Below the pieces are notes generated by a model that ran no database searches, was not told where the DNA came from, and saw only the letters and a program-made list of their open reading frames with translations. The position numbers and the translations under genes were made by a program. From Polyangiaceae bacterium (GTDB lineage: Bacteria > Myxococcota_A > Polyangia > Polyangiales > Polyangiaceae), in NCBI GenBank assembly GCA_025936115.1, contig JAICTZ010000013.1, positions 148,594-212,593 on the forward strand: 64,000 nt of DNA. The letters are read 5' to 3'. Shown piece after piece: positions 31,973-41,069 of the stretch. Each line of letters begins with the position of its first letter. Positions within the stretch are counted from its first letter, which is position 1.

Positions 31973-33388
31973 ATGGTTGAGCCCGGGCAGGTCCTCGACG
32001 GCAAATATCGGATCGTGCGCCTGATTGGGGAAGGCGGCATGGGAGCCGTGTTCGAGGGGGAGAATGTGCGCATCAGGAGGCGCGTAGCGATCAAGGTGCT
32101 GCACGGCGCCGCGCTCAGCAACGCCGAAACGGTGCAGCGCTTCGAGCGTGAGGCGCAGGCGGCCGGCCGTATCGGTAACGAGCACATCCTCGAGATTCTG
32201 GATCTCGGCGTGCTGCCTGACGGCGAACGCTACATGGTGATGGAATACCTCGCCGGTGAGGCGCTCTCTGCGCGCATCCGGCGGCTCGGCCGCATGACGC
32301 CCGAGCAGATCGTGCCGCTGATTCGGCAAGCGCTCGTCGGACTCGCCGCCGCGCACGCTGCCGGCATCGTCCACCGCGATCTCAAGCCCGACAACATTTT
32401 CGTCTTGAACGAGCGCTCCGGCATCCACGATTACGTCAAGCTCATCGATTTCGGTATCTCCAAGTTCAACGCGCTCGGCGGAGACATGAGCATGACGCAC
32501 ACGGGCGCCGTCATGGGCACGCCGTTTTACATGTCGCCCGAGCAGGCGAAGGGGAGCGGCCAGGTCGACGCGCGCACCGATCTCTACGCAATGGGCGTCA
32601 TCTTGTACGAGGCGGTCACGGGCGAAGTGCCGTTCACGGCGGACACGTTCAACGAGCTGATGTTCAAGATCGTGCTCACCGATCCGACGCCGCTCACGCA
32701 AGTGCTACCGGAGATCGACCCGAGCTTCGCGAGCCTCGTGAGCCGCGCCATGGCACGCGAGGCGGCGAATCGCTTCGCGACGGCCGAGGAAATGATCCGC
32801 GCGCTCGACGAGCTGCCGTTTCGCACGGGCACGACGGGAGCGGTCGCGCCGTCGCCCTTTCACCAGACGCGGCCAGAGCAACGCGCCGCGCTCGGCGCGA
32901 CGGCGGGCTCGACGGCGCAGGGCACCACGACGCAGGGGGGCGCAACGCAGGGTACGTTCGCGACCTCGCAGCAAGGTTTGCCGCCGAAGTCGAACCGATC
33001 GACGCTCGGTGTCGCGGCCGTCGCCGCGGTGCTCGTCTTGGCCGGGGGCGGCTTCGCGGCGAGCAAGCTCTTTTCCGAGAAGAAGGCGGACGCTCCGACG
33101 TCCACGGCGGCGACGGCGGCGACGGCGCCGACGACGAGCCCGGCCGCCGTGCCTTCACCGGCTCAGAGCGTGCAATTGAAGCCGACGGCAACGGCAGCGC
33201 CGCCTGCCCCCACCCCGCCCGCGGAGCGGACTACGCGAGCTGCTCCGAGCGCGACGACCAGAGCTTCTGCCACGGCACCGGTGGGCGCGAAGCCGGCCCG
33301 CGCCGTCGCGCCGGCACCTCGGCGCCCCGCCGCGGCCGCGAAGTCGAAGTCCGCGTCGGACGCGAACTCCCGCGATTTCGGCTACTGA
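31973..33388 (+). CDS. Membrane Ser/Thr protein kinase (PknB-like)
   Basis: A 471-residue kinase. Catalytic domain at about residues 8-275: glycine loop GEGGMGAVFEGE, VAIKVL lysine, HRDLKPDN with catalytic Asp136, KLIDFGISKF, and MGTPFYMSPEQAKG activation segment. An Ala/Thr/Gly-rich linker with TTQGGATQG leads to one membrane helix (TLGVAAVAAVLVLAGGGFAA) and an Ala/Pro/Thr-rich outer tail without PASTA or other sensor domain. Eukaryote-like kinases of this type are abundant in myxobacteria. Its stop codon overlaps the convergent membrane protein gene by 7 bp. ATG 31973 is chosen over 31955 because the family begins there. Confidence 0.92.
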   Translation: MVEPGQVLDGKYRIVRLIGEGGMGAVFEGENVRIRRRVAIKVLHGAALSNAETVQRFEREAQAAGRIGNEHILEILDLGVLPDGERYMVMEYLAGEALSARIRRLGRMTPEQIVPLIRQALVGLAAAHAAGIVHRDLKPDNIFVLNERSGIHDYVKLIDFGISKFNALGGDMSMTHTGAVMGTPFYMSPEQAKGSGQVDARTDLYAMGVILYEAVTGEVPFTADTFNELMFKIVLTDPTPLTQVLPEIDPSFASLVSRAMAREAANRFATAEEMIRALDELPFRTGTTGAVAPSPFHQTRPEQRAALGATAGSTAQGTTTQGGATQGTFATSQQGLPPKSNRSTLGVAAVAAVLVLAGGGFAASKLFSEKKADAPTSTAATAATAPTTSPAAVPSPAQSVQLKPTATAAPPAPTPPAERTTRAAPSATTRASATAPVGAKPARAVAPAPRRPAAAAKSKSASDANSRDFGY

Positions 33389-35412
33389 TCGAAGAGCGAA
33401 GTGACGCTCGCCCAGAGCACGCGCCGCTCGAATTCGGTGAAGCGTGCCGCGTCGGCCGAGCGCGCGGCGATGAACACGAGCGACGCCTCGCCGCCGGGCG
33501 CGAACACCGCCGCACGTAGACCACGCCGTCGTGCGGGTCGTACTCCGGCCGCGAGCGACCCGAGCTCGCCGAGGGTGTGGGCGAGCTCGCGCGGCGTCGC
33601 GAAGTTTTGCGGCAGCGCGCCGGTCGTCTCCGTCAGGACGAAGCCGCCACCGAGCGCGGCGAAAGCTGCCCGGAGCTCGCCGGGCGTGTCGCACGACGCG
33701 TCCCCAAGGTGCGGCGGCTCGCCCAAACAGCCCGCCTCGATGAGGGCACGGAGGGCGGCACCGCCGTCGGCCCGTGACAGAAACGCCGCCGCGCGATCGA
33801 ACGACCCGGCGCTCGCGGCGACGAGCTCGGGCAAAAGTGAGTCGTCGCGCGAGCTTGCCACGAGCAGCGTGCGGGGGCTCCAGCGCGTCACGAGCGTCAC
33901 GCCCGAAATTGCGGCAACGAGCGGCGCCACGCCCGCCGCCCGTGCGCCACCGTTCACGTTGAGCGACAGGGCGTAGACCGAAACGGGCGCGCTGGTACGC
34001 GCGAGCCGAGCGACGAACAAGAGCGGCTCGAGCAAGGGCTCGTCACCCTCGTCGGACACCGACGGGCGCCCGGCGTGAAAGATCGCCGCGGCGAGCGCGA
34101 GGGCAACGGACGCCGAGCCGAGCAGCGCCGTGCTCGAGGCGTGGAGCCACGGAACGAGCACGACGAGCGCGAACACCACCGCCGCGCCACCGATGAGCGC
34201 GCGGTAGGCGCCGCGCGCAAACGCCTGGATTTGTGTCGCGGCAAAGAGCGAACGCACGACGAGGAACGGCACGAACCCGAGCAAGGCGCCCATCGGCGCC
34301 GCGCGCGCGAGTACCGGCGCGATCAGCGCTGCGACCACGACCGACGCGAGCGCGAACATCGGCGCGACCAAGAGCAGCGAGCGTTCGAAGCGCACGCGAA
34401 AGAGCCGGCGCACGCTGCCGCCGAGCGTGGCGAGATCGAAATAGAAGAGCCGTGCCCAGCTCGTGCCGAGCGCGAGCACCGGCCGGAGCACGTGCAGGCC
34501 CGCCGCGAGCCCGAGCGCGTCCTTCGAGGAGCCGAGCGCGAGCACGGTGACGAGCAGCGCGTCGACCTGGGAGATCAGGTTGCCGAGCCCGGGCACCACC
34601 ATCTGGCCGAGGACCGACCACGGAGCACGAGCGCGCTCGGAGAGCACGCGCGCGAGCGTCGGCGCCGAAACGGGCAGAGCGGCGTAAGTCCGCCGCACGT
34701 AGTGCAAGGTGAGCGCGGTCTCCACGGCGCCGCCGCAAAGCTGCGCGAGCGCGAAGCCCCACGGTCCGAGCAGCGGCCAGAGCGCGAGCGCCGTCCCCGC
34801 ATCGACCAGATCGACGGCGAAGAGCGCCACGAACGGGCGCCTGACGCGCCGCACGGCGAACGCGCCGGCGTGGAAGGTGCGCGTGACGGTCTCCGCCATG
34901 GACCGCAAGCAGCAGCCGATGGCGTAAGCGTCGATGATGCTGAACGAGGGGAACAGGCGCGGGCCGAGCTCGAGCCAGGCGACGAGCGCGAAGAGCTGCA
35001 ACACGCACAGGTCGACCGCGATGCGCAGATAGCGCGCCGTCTCCCACTCTGCGGCGTTCGCCGCGCCGCGCGCGATTTCTCGCCGCACCGAGCGCCGCAG
35101 CGGTTCGAGCGCGCCCCAGTGGAACGCTCCGAACGCGACGAACACGCTGCGCACGGCGAGCAGCGGGCCCAAAAGGCCGAGCTCGAGAAAGTCCGCGAAC
35201 ACGACGACTTCCGCGACGTGGAAGGCCGTGCGGAGCGGCACCCGCGCGAAGAGCACGGCTCCGCGTCGAAAGAGGTAACGGAAACCGCGCGCCGAAAGCA
35301 GCGCGAGCGGCAGGCCGACGCGGCGCGCTGCGCGCCGTTTTTCACGCGCGAAGAAGTCAGCGAGCGCGTTTTCGCGCGTCGCTTCGGCCTCGAGCGCGGC
35401 GAAGTCGATCAT
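33382..35412 (-). CDS. Flippase-like polytopic membrane protein coupled to a reverse transcriptase
   Basis: A 676-residue protein. Residues about 45-440 contain ten to twelve membrane helices with the spacing and Arg/Gly-rich loops of MATE/MOP-type exporters (for example GLLGPLLAVRSVFVAFGAFH, LGQMVVPGLGNLISQVDALL, ASVVVAALIAPVLARAAPMG, FVPFLVVRSLFAA), close in layout to polysaccharide flippases, though no signature proves it. The last 230 residues are soluble (PVSVYALSLNVNG, ISGVTLVTRWSPRTLLVASS, FTEFERRVLWASVTSLFDQ), resembling a degenerate GGDEF- or GAF-like fold; I cannot assign it. Its ATG overlaps the stop of the reverse transcriptase gene (ATGA), so the two are made together. No sugar genes are nearby. 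Confidence 0.75.
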   Translation of the reverse strand: MIDFAALEAEATRENALADFFAREKRRAARRVGLPLALLSARGFRYLFRRGAVLFARVPLRTAFHVAEVVVFADFLELGLLGPLLAVRSVFVAFGAFHWGALEPLRRSVRREIARGAANAAEWETARYLRIAVDLCVLQLFALVAWLELGPRLFPSFSIIDAYAIGCCLRSMAETVTRTFHAGAFAVRRVRRPFVALFAVDLVDAGTALALWPLLGPWGFALAQLCGGAVETALTLHYVRRTYAALPVSAPTLARVLSERARAPWSVLGQMVVPGLGNLISQVDALLVTVLALGSSKDALGLAAGLHVLRPVLALGTSWARLFYFDLATLGGSVRRLFRVRFERSLLLVAPMFALASVVVAALIAPVLARAAPMGALLGFVPFLVVRSLFAATQIQAFARGAYRALIGGAAVVFALVVLVPWLHASSTALLGSASVALALAAAIFHAGRPSVSDEGDEPLLEPLLFVARLARTSAPVSVYALSLNVNGGARAAGVAPLVAAISGVTLVTRWSPRTLLVASSRDDSLLPELVAASAGSFDRAAAFLSRADGGAALRALIEAGCLGEPPHLGDASCDTPGELRAAFAALGGGFVLTETTGALPQNFATPRELAHTLGELGSLAAGVRPARRRGLRAAVFAPGGEASLVFIAARSADAARFTEFERRVLWASVTSLFDQ

Positions 35413-36674
35413 GCGCCACCGTGACGCCGGCGCCGAGCGACCAGCGAAATCAAGCCGTGTTCGCGCAAGAAGCGCGGCGGCGCGCTCCGCAGCGCGCGCA
35501 CGCCCCCCTGCCCCGAGAGCGCACGGGCGAGCGTCAGCGCGACCCAGTGATCGAGCTCGGCGAGCTTTCGGCGATCGCTACCGTCGATCCAGAGCTCGAG
35601 GGCGTCGGAGACGGCCGCGTCGCTCCGTGGGTCGAGGGCGCCGTTGGTCGCGCGGACGAGCGCTGCGAGCCGGTCCTCGAGCGAAGCATCGCCGAGGAGG
35701 CGCTCGGAGGCCACGATGCGCGACTGGAGCTCACTCCGCAAGCGCCGGAGCTTCTTCTCGCTCGGTGTCGTCGTGCCGTCGAAGGCGACGCGCTCGCCGA
35801 GATACTCGACGTGCGTCGTGCCGCGCTGGCGTTCGGAGACGCTTTGCGCCGGGTGGCGCCCCGCGCCGCTCCAAAATAAATCCCGCACCTTCTCGGCGTT
35901 GAGCGTGAGATCGAGCTCGGCGAGCGTCGCCGCCACGATTTCACTCGCCTCGCGCGCGGCTTCGACGGCGGGATGCACGAACACGAAATCGTCGCCGAAA
36001 CGCGCGTAGAAACCGCCGGGCAGCGCGGCGAGCCGTCGATCGAGCGCGTCGAGGTACAGATTGCACACGGCCGGTTGCAGCGGCGATCCCATCGGCACGC
36101 CCCGGGCCGCGCGTTCGAGCGTGCCGTCGAGCCGGACGACGCTCGGCCGGAGCGCGCGCTCGACGAGTCTCGTGAACGCGTCGTTCGGCGCGTATCCAGC
36201 GCGTTCGAGCGCGCGCCGGAGAAGCGGCCAGAGCGGTGACGTTTCGCCCACGGGAATGCTGTCGCCGTAGCCGGAAACGTCGCGACGCAGCACGTGCAGC
36301 CCGCGCGCCCGCACGTCGCGAACTTGCGCGCGGTGCGCTTTGACGAAGCGACCGAGATCGCGCACGGCTTGTCGCGACGAGCGCCCCTTGCGGTACGAAT
36401 ACACCCGCTCCGACACGACCGGTGCGACGACTTCCGTCAGGGCGCGCGCCAGCACGAACAGCACGACCGTGTCCGCCAGTGACGCCCGGTACACATGGCG
36501 CCACTTTCCGCCCAAGAACGCGCGGCGTTCGCGTACCGGTGCAAAGACGTAGCTCCCGTCCGCCACGCGCGGCGCGAGCCGCTTCGCGAGCGCCGCGTCC
36601 GACGACGGAAAGAGCTCCTCGAGCGCGAGCCCGGCCTGAGCGAGCCCGCCGTGCCGCGCATGCCGCTCCCGCAA
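35409..36674 (-). CDS. Reverse transcriptase of uncertain class
   Basis: At least 421 residues. Polymerase motifs are intact: motif A RRDVSGYGDSIP (Asp132), motif B RGVPMGSPLQPAVCNLYLDA (about 191-210), motif C FYARFGDDFVFVH (FGDD 226-229, in place of YADD), then VEYLGERVAF as the motif D/E region. The N-terminal YSYRKGRSSRQAVRDL fits the family. About 120 C-terminal helical residues follow, ending LREHGLISLVARRR. No maturase, endonuclease or intron RNA domain, so not a group II intron or non-LTR element; retron, DGR and UG/DRT-type classes remain possible. TTG 36674 is the only standard start, but the frame stays open upstream (DDPKLYLSALEL is protein-like), so the true start may be unusual. 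No ribosome binding site is seen. Confidence 0.85.
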   Translation of the reverse strand: MRERHARHGGLAQAGLALEELFPSSDAALAKRLAPRVADGSYVFAPVRERRAFLGGKWRHVYRASLADTVVLFVLARALTEVVAPVVSERVYSYRKGRSSRQAVRDLGRFVKAHRAQVRDVRARGLHVLRRDVSGYGDSIPVGETSPLWPLLRRALERAGYAPNDAFTRLVERALRPSVVRLDGTLERAARGVPMGSPLQPAVCNLYLDALDRRLAALPGGFYARFGDDFVFVHPAVEAAREASEIVAATLAELDLTLNAEKVRDLFWSGAGRHPAQSVSERQRGTTHVEYLGERVAFDGTTTPSEKKLRRLRSELQSRIVASERLLGDASLEDRLAALVRATNGALDPRSDAAVSDALELWIDGSDRRKLAELDHWVALTLARALSGQGGVRALRSAPPRFLREHGLISLVARRRRHGGA

Positions 36675-36858
36675 GAGCTCGAGCGCGCTCAGGTAGAGCT
36701 TGGGATCATCGAGACGGCGGCGCGCGGGCGACGGGGAAGCGATAGTATTCGCCAGAGTGGTTGGGATCCGAGCAGACCGCAGTCTCGGACGGATCCGGGA
36801 GGCAGCCGCTTGCGCGACCGAGCCGATCGACCCGACGCGCCGCCGCCCCGAGGATGTC
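36675..36858 (-). other. Upstream region of the reverse transcriptase, possible ncRNA
   Basis: 184 bp between two leftward genes. It contains the stem-loop 36764-36796 and an AATACT box at about 36750 (minus strand) that could be a -10 element. Part may be coding for an extended reverse transcriptase N-terminus. No VR/TR repeat pair or retron a1/a2 arms were recognised by eye. Confidence 0.35.
36764..36796 (-). ncRNA. Stem-loop upstream of the reverse transcriptase
   Basis: A 33-nt element: outer 7-bp stem GGATCCG/CGGATCC, a small internal loop, inner 4-bp stem AGAC/GTCT with tetraloop TGCG. It lies 63 nt after the stop of the upstream lipoprotein gene and 90 nt before TTG 36674. It could be that gene's terminator (no U-tract) or part of a structured RNA used by the reverse transcriptase. 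Existence as RNA is inferred. Confidence 0.35.
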
Positions 36859-38367
36859 TCAATTGGGGAAGTAGGGGAAGAAACTCTTGTCCGGCAGATA
36901 AATCGTGTACCCGGTCGCGCACCCGACCGTGTCGCACTTGGGCGAGAAGTTGAAGAAGCTCGTCTTCGCGATGGAGGCCGTCAGCTTGCGCCACGCGAAG
37001 TTGTCGGCTCTCTGCGAATACGGCGGGGTCGGGATCTGCGCGCCGTAGTCTCCGCGCACGTGCTCCGTCGAGGTGATCGCGGTGCCCGAGTACCCGAGGC
37101 AGTAACCGGCGCCCTTCTTGTTGAACACGAGCGCCGTGCACTTTTGGTAGTCGTCGGCGCCCACGATCGAGGGCGAGTCCCATTGGCCGCGCTTCTGGTG
37201 AACGCGCTTCACGGCGGCCAGGCAACCCATGCCTGCCGTGTTTTGCGCGGTGTACGTGCGGGTCATGACGAGGTAGTGGCCGTCGCTGCTGAACCCGAAG
37301 TTACGCCGCAGCGATTTCACGTTCATGGTGCCGTCCGTCGAGCTCACGTAGTACCGCCCGTCCACCGGCGGCGTGAACTTCACCTGGACGAACGGACTCC
37401 TCACGTTCGTCTGATCGATCGCGCCCGCGTCCTCGAGGTACGTCTTGGCGAAATTCACGTAAGCTTGATCGGTGGTGGTCGCCGGGCAACGCGTGACGCC
37501 GTAAAGCGTGTGATGAACGTAAACGGTGCGCGAATAGGCGGGGCTCACGCTGCCGTTCGAGAAGTGGAGGCGGACTTCCGTCGTCCAGAGCCCGTCGTTC
37601 GTCGCGGTTTGAGCGAAGGTTGCCGTGAACGGCGAGACGGTGTTCGTGTTCACCGCGCCGCACGCGCCGAAGTTTCCGCTCGGGGTCGTGCCATGCGTGT
37701 TGCGACACTGAAAGGTCGCCGAGCTCGAGTGCGCGGCGAAGGTGTAGGCCACGTCCGACGCCGAGGCGGCTCCGTTGACCGACGGGAAGGCGCTCGTGAG
37801 CGTCAGGCAATCCGTCAGGCCGTCGCAGTTGTTATCGACACCGTCGTTGCACACCTCGCTGCCGGTGGGCACGCAGCTGCCCATGCCGCCCAAGCCACCG
37901 GTCGCGCCAGCTGAGCCGCTCATCCCGCCGCTCGCGTTGGTGCCGCCCGTCGAGCCCCCGCCGCCGCTCAGGCCGGCTTCGCCGCTCGCGCCCGCTTCGC
38001 CCGCCGTCCCTGTCCCGCCGGTCGCGTTGCTGCCGCCGGTGCTCCGAGTGCCACCGGTGCTGCTGCCGCCGGTGCCACCCTGCCCCGTCGTTCCACCGGT
38101 ACCGGTGCCGCCCGCGCCCGTCTCGCCAGCGCCACCCGAGTTATCCCCGGCAAGTCCGTCGGTGCCCCCGGACGCGCCCAAGCCGGACGAACCGCCGCTG
38201 CTCTTGCCGCTCGTCCCGCCTTTACCGCCGTTCCCGGTAGCGCCCATGCCGCCCGCGCCGCTCGCCGGACCGTACTCGCGGTCTTTGACCGCGCACCCCG
38301 CAAGTTGTGCGGACGGCCAAGCAACGAGCAAACCAACCACAGCGAGACGCGAACGAACGAAGTTCAT
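36859..38367 (-). CDS. Lipoprotein with MopE-like metal-binding motif
   Basis: A 502-residue lipoprotein: lipobox QLAGC, a linker of about 140 residues of GG-T/S repeats, then CVPTGSEVCNDGVDNNCDGL with following T-D-C, the E-x-C-D-G-x-D-N-N-C-D-G-x-x-D motif annotated as putative copper-binding (MopE) and frequent in myxobacterial surface proteins. The C-terminal 320 residues have beta-rich segments (LWTTEVRLHFSNGSV, FVQVKFTPPVDGRYYVSS, HYLVMTRTYTAQN) and several Cys, family unknown. ATG 38367 follows GAGGAGG. It stands just upstream of the reverse transcriptase operon but with 184 bp between them. Confidence 0.75.
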   Translation of the reverse strand: MNFVRSRLAVVGLLVAWPSAQLAGCAVKDREYGPASGAGGMGATGNGGKGGTSGKSSGGSSGLGASGGTDGLAGDNSGGAGETGAGGTGTGGTTGQGGTGGSSTGGTRSTGGSNATGGTGTAGEAGASGEAGLSGGGGSTGGTNASGGMSGSAGATGGLGGMGSCVPTGSEVCNDGVDNNCDGLTDCLTLTSAFPSVNGAASASDVAYTFAAHSSSATFQCRNTHGTTPSGNFGACGAVNTNTVSPFTATFAQTATNDGLWTTEVRLHFSNGSVSPAYSRTVYVHHTLYGVTRCPATTTDQAYVNFAKTYLEDAGAIDQTNVRSPFVQVKFTPPVDGRYYVSSTDGTMNVKSLRRNFGFSSDGHYLVMTRTYTAQNTAGMGCLAAVKRVHQKRGQWDSPSIVGADDYQKCTALVFNKKGAGYCLGYSGTAITSTEHVRGDYGAQIPTPPYSQRADNFAWRKLTASIAKTSFFNFSPKCDTVGCATGYTIYLPDKSFFPYFPN

Positions 38368-38420
38368 CAATAGCCTCCTCGGGCCTCACAAGCAGAACCA
38401 GCAGGCTATCCTCAGTGCTC

Positions 38421-38444
38421 CGAGGGCGCAACGCGTCGCGCCCT
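38421..38444 (-). terminator. Hairpin after the Asp-box propeller gene
   Basis: GAGGGCGC, 8-base loop, GCGCCCTC: a perfect 8-bp stem 64 nt past the leftward stop at 38508. Likely a terminator; no U-tract. Confidence 0.45.
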
Positions 38445-38507
38445 CACCTCCTCGCACCTACATCGGCACCGCCGCGTCGGCGCGGCCAGGCAACGGCTCG
38501 AGCGGCC

Positions 38508-40820
38508 TCAGTCCGCCCGCCCGACGCGCATGCCGCTGCCGAAGCTCGTGACCCACACTTCGTGCTCGTCGTACGGGTTGAAGAAGACGCGGAGCGGTTG
38601 GCGGAACGGGTAGCTGTCGACCGGCGTGAAGCTCGGCTCGGCGTCGTGAATGTTGGCCGTGAACCAGAGCCCGCGCCGTTCCGTCGAATAGTAGGCGGCA
38701 TTCGGGTGGCGCGGGTCCACGCTCAGCGATTCGACGTTGAAGGGTCCGGCCAGGCGCGTCCAGCTCAGGCCGCGGTCGCGCGTACGGTAGAGGCCGCCGC
38801 TCTCGGTGTCGTCCTCGTGGTTGAAGACGCCGGCGTACCAAGTGTTCTGGGACGGATCGGTGGGATCGACGACGATGTCCTTCGTCCAATACTGCATGTT
38901 GGGGTCGCTGCGGTCGCTCCAGCTCACGCCACCGTCCGTGCTCAGGAACACTCCCGAGCTCGCCGTGAAGGGGCCGCGCTGCCTTGCCGTGCCGCTGCGG
39001 TGAGCGCTGTAGCTCGCCAGCAGGCTGCCGTCGTCGAGGACCCACACGTTGAACGGGTGCCCGCTCGTGCGCGGCGGCGAAGCGAGCCGCACGGCCGGCG
39101 TACCGGGCGCGTCGAGATCCTTGCGGTAAACGTCGCCAAGCTGGCTGTGGACCACGCTCGCGTACAGGAGGTTTGGATGCTGCGCATCGATGGCGAGAAA
39201 GACCACGGGGTGCCCGATATTTTCGAGGATCTCGAAGTGTCGCGCGTCGTCCGTGGAGACCAGGATCGAGCCGCCCGCGCCATCGATGCGGTCGTCAGTG
39301 AGCGTCGTGCTCTGATAAAGGTCGTGCCGCGTCGACGTTCCCGCGAACATTTGCCCCGAAACGGGATCGCGCACGGCGTGGTAAGTGGTGTTAACGTCCA
39401 GGCCGGCGTCGCCCGGGCGGATCCAGGTGCGGCCGCCGTCGCCGCTCCACTCACTGTGGATGTCGGAGACCGAGCTGAACAGGGTGTCGGCGTTGCTCCA
39501 TGTCAGGTACCAGACGCTCGTGTCGTCGAGTCCGTTGCTCTGAACGGGTTTGGCGAGCGGCGTGAGCTCGCCCGGGGGAGTCAAGAACTCCGGTTTGACA
39601 TAGGCAGCGTGCCACTCCTCTGCGCCGTCAGTGCTGACGTGCACTGATCCATAATCTGACAGCACGACGCGGCGCGAGTCGTGAGGTGCCACGGCGAGCC
39701 CGAGCGCGTTGCCGGTCCATTCGAGCCCCGCCCAGCCGCCGTCGCCCGCCCAGCCCGTCGCGATATTCTGGTTGTGATCGGTGAGCAGGCAGCGCTCCCA
39801 GGTGACGCCACCGTCGCGAGTCCGGACCACGACGTCCATGTCGGTGTCGAGATTGCCGCCGGCTGCGTAGGCGACGTTCACGTCGTCGAGCGCCGAGGCG
39901 ACGAAGCTGAGTCCCTCGTCGTCCGCCAGACCCGTATTCATCGGCTGCCACGCCGTGTCGCCGTCGGTGAGCCGGTAGGCATGCGCATAACTGCCGACGT
40001 CGCCGCCCGTCATTCCCGCGTAGGGCGCGCTGGACGTTAGCGCGTACAAGCGCGTGGTGTGTCCCCGGTGCGCGCCTGTAAACGCGCTGATGCCCTCTCC
40101 CTGGGGGATGCCGCTCACCGGCGCGAGCGCGAAGCTTTGTCCGCCGTCACGCGACACGAGCAGCCCGTCACTCGTGCCGGCGAAGAGTTCGCGGCCGTGC
40201 CAGAACGCGCCGCCGAGGACCAGTCCGTCTTCCGCCGTGCTGGTGTACGCGGTCGTGAAGGTCGCGCCCGCATCGTTCGAGAAGTAGACCGTATCGCCGT
40301 CCAACGCGAGCAGCCGTCGCGCGCCGTTCGGATCGGTCGAGATGTAATTGATAGTGGTGCCGAGCAAGAGCTGGTTGAAGGTTCGGCCGCGGTCGACGGA
40401 CTTGACGAGGATTGGAGCGTCGGACGCATCGTTCGTCAGCGCGTACAATACCGAGGGATCGGCGGTAAACTGCGTATTGGTGAAGCTGTTCCCCTGCACG
40501 ACGGCGAACGGGATGGTCTCCCAGTGCACGCCAAAGTCCATGGAATGGTAGAGGTCGCTCATGTCCGTTCCGACATAGAGCTCGCGCGAATTGAGCGGGC
40601 TGATGGTGGGGCCGAACAGAGCGCCGCCACCGCCGACGCCGCGCGGCTCGAACCGGCGCGGTGCGTGCGGTGCCCGCCGATCCAAGTGCACTGCTCGCCG
40701 CTGACCCGTCTTTAGCGGAACCGCCACGGCCGCGCTCGGCATCGCTTCGATCCGCTCCGGCGACCTGCCGCTGCAACCGACCACGCACAACAACGAAACG
40801 ACCACCGCCTGCTTCGACAT
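38508..40820 (-). CDS. Asp-box (BNR) propeller lipoprotein, possible GH74-like enzyme
   Basis: A 770-residue lipoprotein (lipobox LCVVGC, strong GGAGG before ATG 40820). The whole body is made of propeller blades with Asp-boxes S-x-D-x-G-x-x-W/F: SVDRGRTF, SNDAGATF, SRDGGQSF, TRDGGVTWE, STDGAEEW, SGDGGRTW, STDGGVSWS and TRDRGLSW. Their number suggests two seven-bladed propellers, as in GH74 xyloglucanases and sortilin-like proteins. GH74 catalytic Asp pairs cannot be located with certainty. Its neighbours are GH43 and GH12 enzymes, which favours a plant-glucan role; a non-enzymatic surface propeller is the alternative. Confidence 0.7.
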   Translation of the reverse strand: MSKQAVVVSLLCVVGCSGRSPERIEAMPSAAVAVPLKTGQRRAVHLDRRAPHAPRRFEPRGVGGGGALFGPTISPLNSRELYVGTDMSDLYHSMDFGVHWETIPFAVVQGNSFTNTQFTADPSVLYALTNDASDAPILVKSVDRGRTFNQLLLGTTINYISTDPNGARRLLALDGDTVYFSNDAGATFTTAYTSTAEDGLVLGGAFWHGRELFAGTSDGLLVSRDGGQSFALAPVSGIPQGEGISAFTGAHRGHTTRLYALTSSAPYAGMTGGDVGSYAHAYRLTDGDTAWQPMNTGLADDEGLSFVASALDDVNVAYAAGGNLDTDMDVVVRTRDGGVTWERCLLTDHNQNIATGWAGDGGWAGLEWTGNALGLAVAPHDSRRVVLSDYGSVHVSTDGAEEWHAAYVKPEFLTPPGELTPLAKPVQSNGLDDTSVWYLTWSNADTLFSSVSDIHSEWSGDGGRTWIRPGDAGLDVNTTYHAVRDPVSGQMFAGTSTRHDLYQSTTLTDDRIDGAGGSILVSTDDARHFEILENIGHPVVFLAIDAQHPNLLYASVVHSQLGDVYRKDLDAPGTPAVRLASPPRTSGHPFNVWVLDDGSLLASYSAHRSGTARQRGPFTASSGVFLSTDGGVSWSDRSDPNMQYWTKDIVVDPTDPSQNTWYAGVFNHEDDTESGGLYRTRDRGLSWTRLAGPFNVESLSVDPRHPNAAYYSTERRGLWFTANIHDAEPSFTPVDSYPFRQPLRVFFNPYDEHEVWVTSFGSGMRVGRAD

Positions 40821-40945
40821 GACGCCCTCCGTAACGATCGACCCGAATGACGGGCAGCGATCGGAAGGGAACCTTTGCCCTTTGGCCGGCGTTCGTCAAC
40901 GAGCGCATCTCGAAAGCCTTCGAGGGCGAATACGGCCGGTTTGGC

Positions 40946-40973
40946 GCCGTCGCTCGTGTCAAATAGCGACGGC
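40946..40973. promoter_or_regulatory. 8-bp inverted repeat between propeller and GH43 genes
   Basis: GCCGTCGC, 12 bp, GCGACGGC, 126 bp upstream of the propeller start and 97 bp after the GH43 stop. A TTGACA on the minus strand lies inside the spacer. Terminator of GH43 or operator for the propeller gene. Confidence 0.4.
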
Positions 40974-41069
40974 AGGGGCGTTCGTCGGAGGCCCACAGCC
41001 GAGCACTCGCGGAGCATCACGCAGCTGACGCTCACCATGCTGGCGCACGTCGTGTCCGGCGGCCGCGGG

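Noticed and set aside
35409..36674. Group II intron or diversity-generating retroelement
   Set aside because: No maturase or HNH domain, no intron domain V-like hairpin next to the gene, and no template/variable repeat pair or accessory protein nearby.
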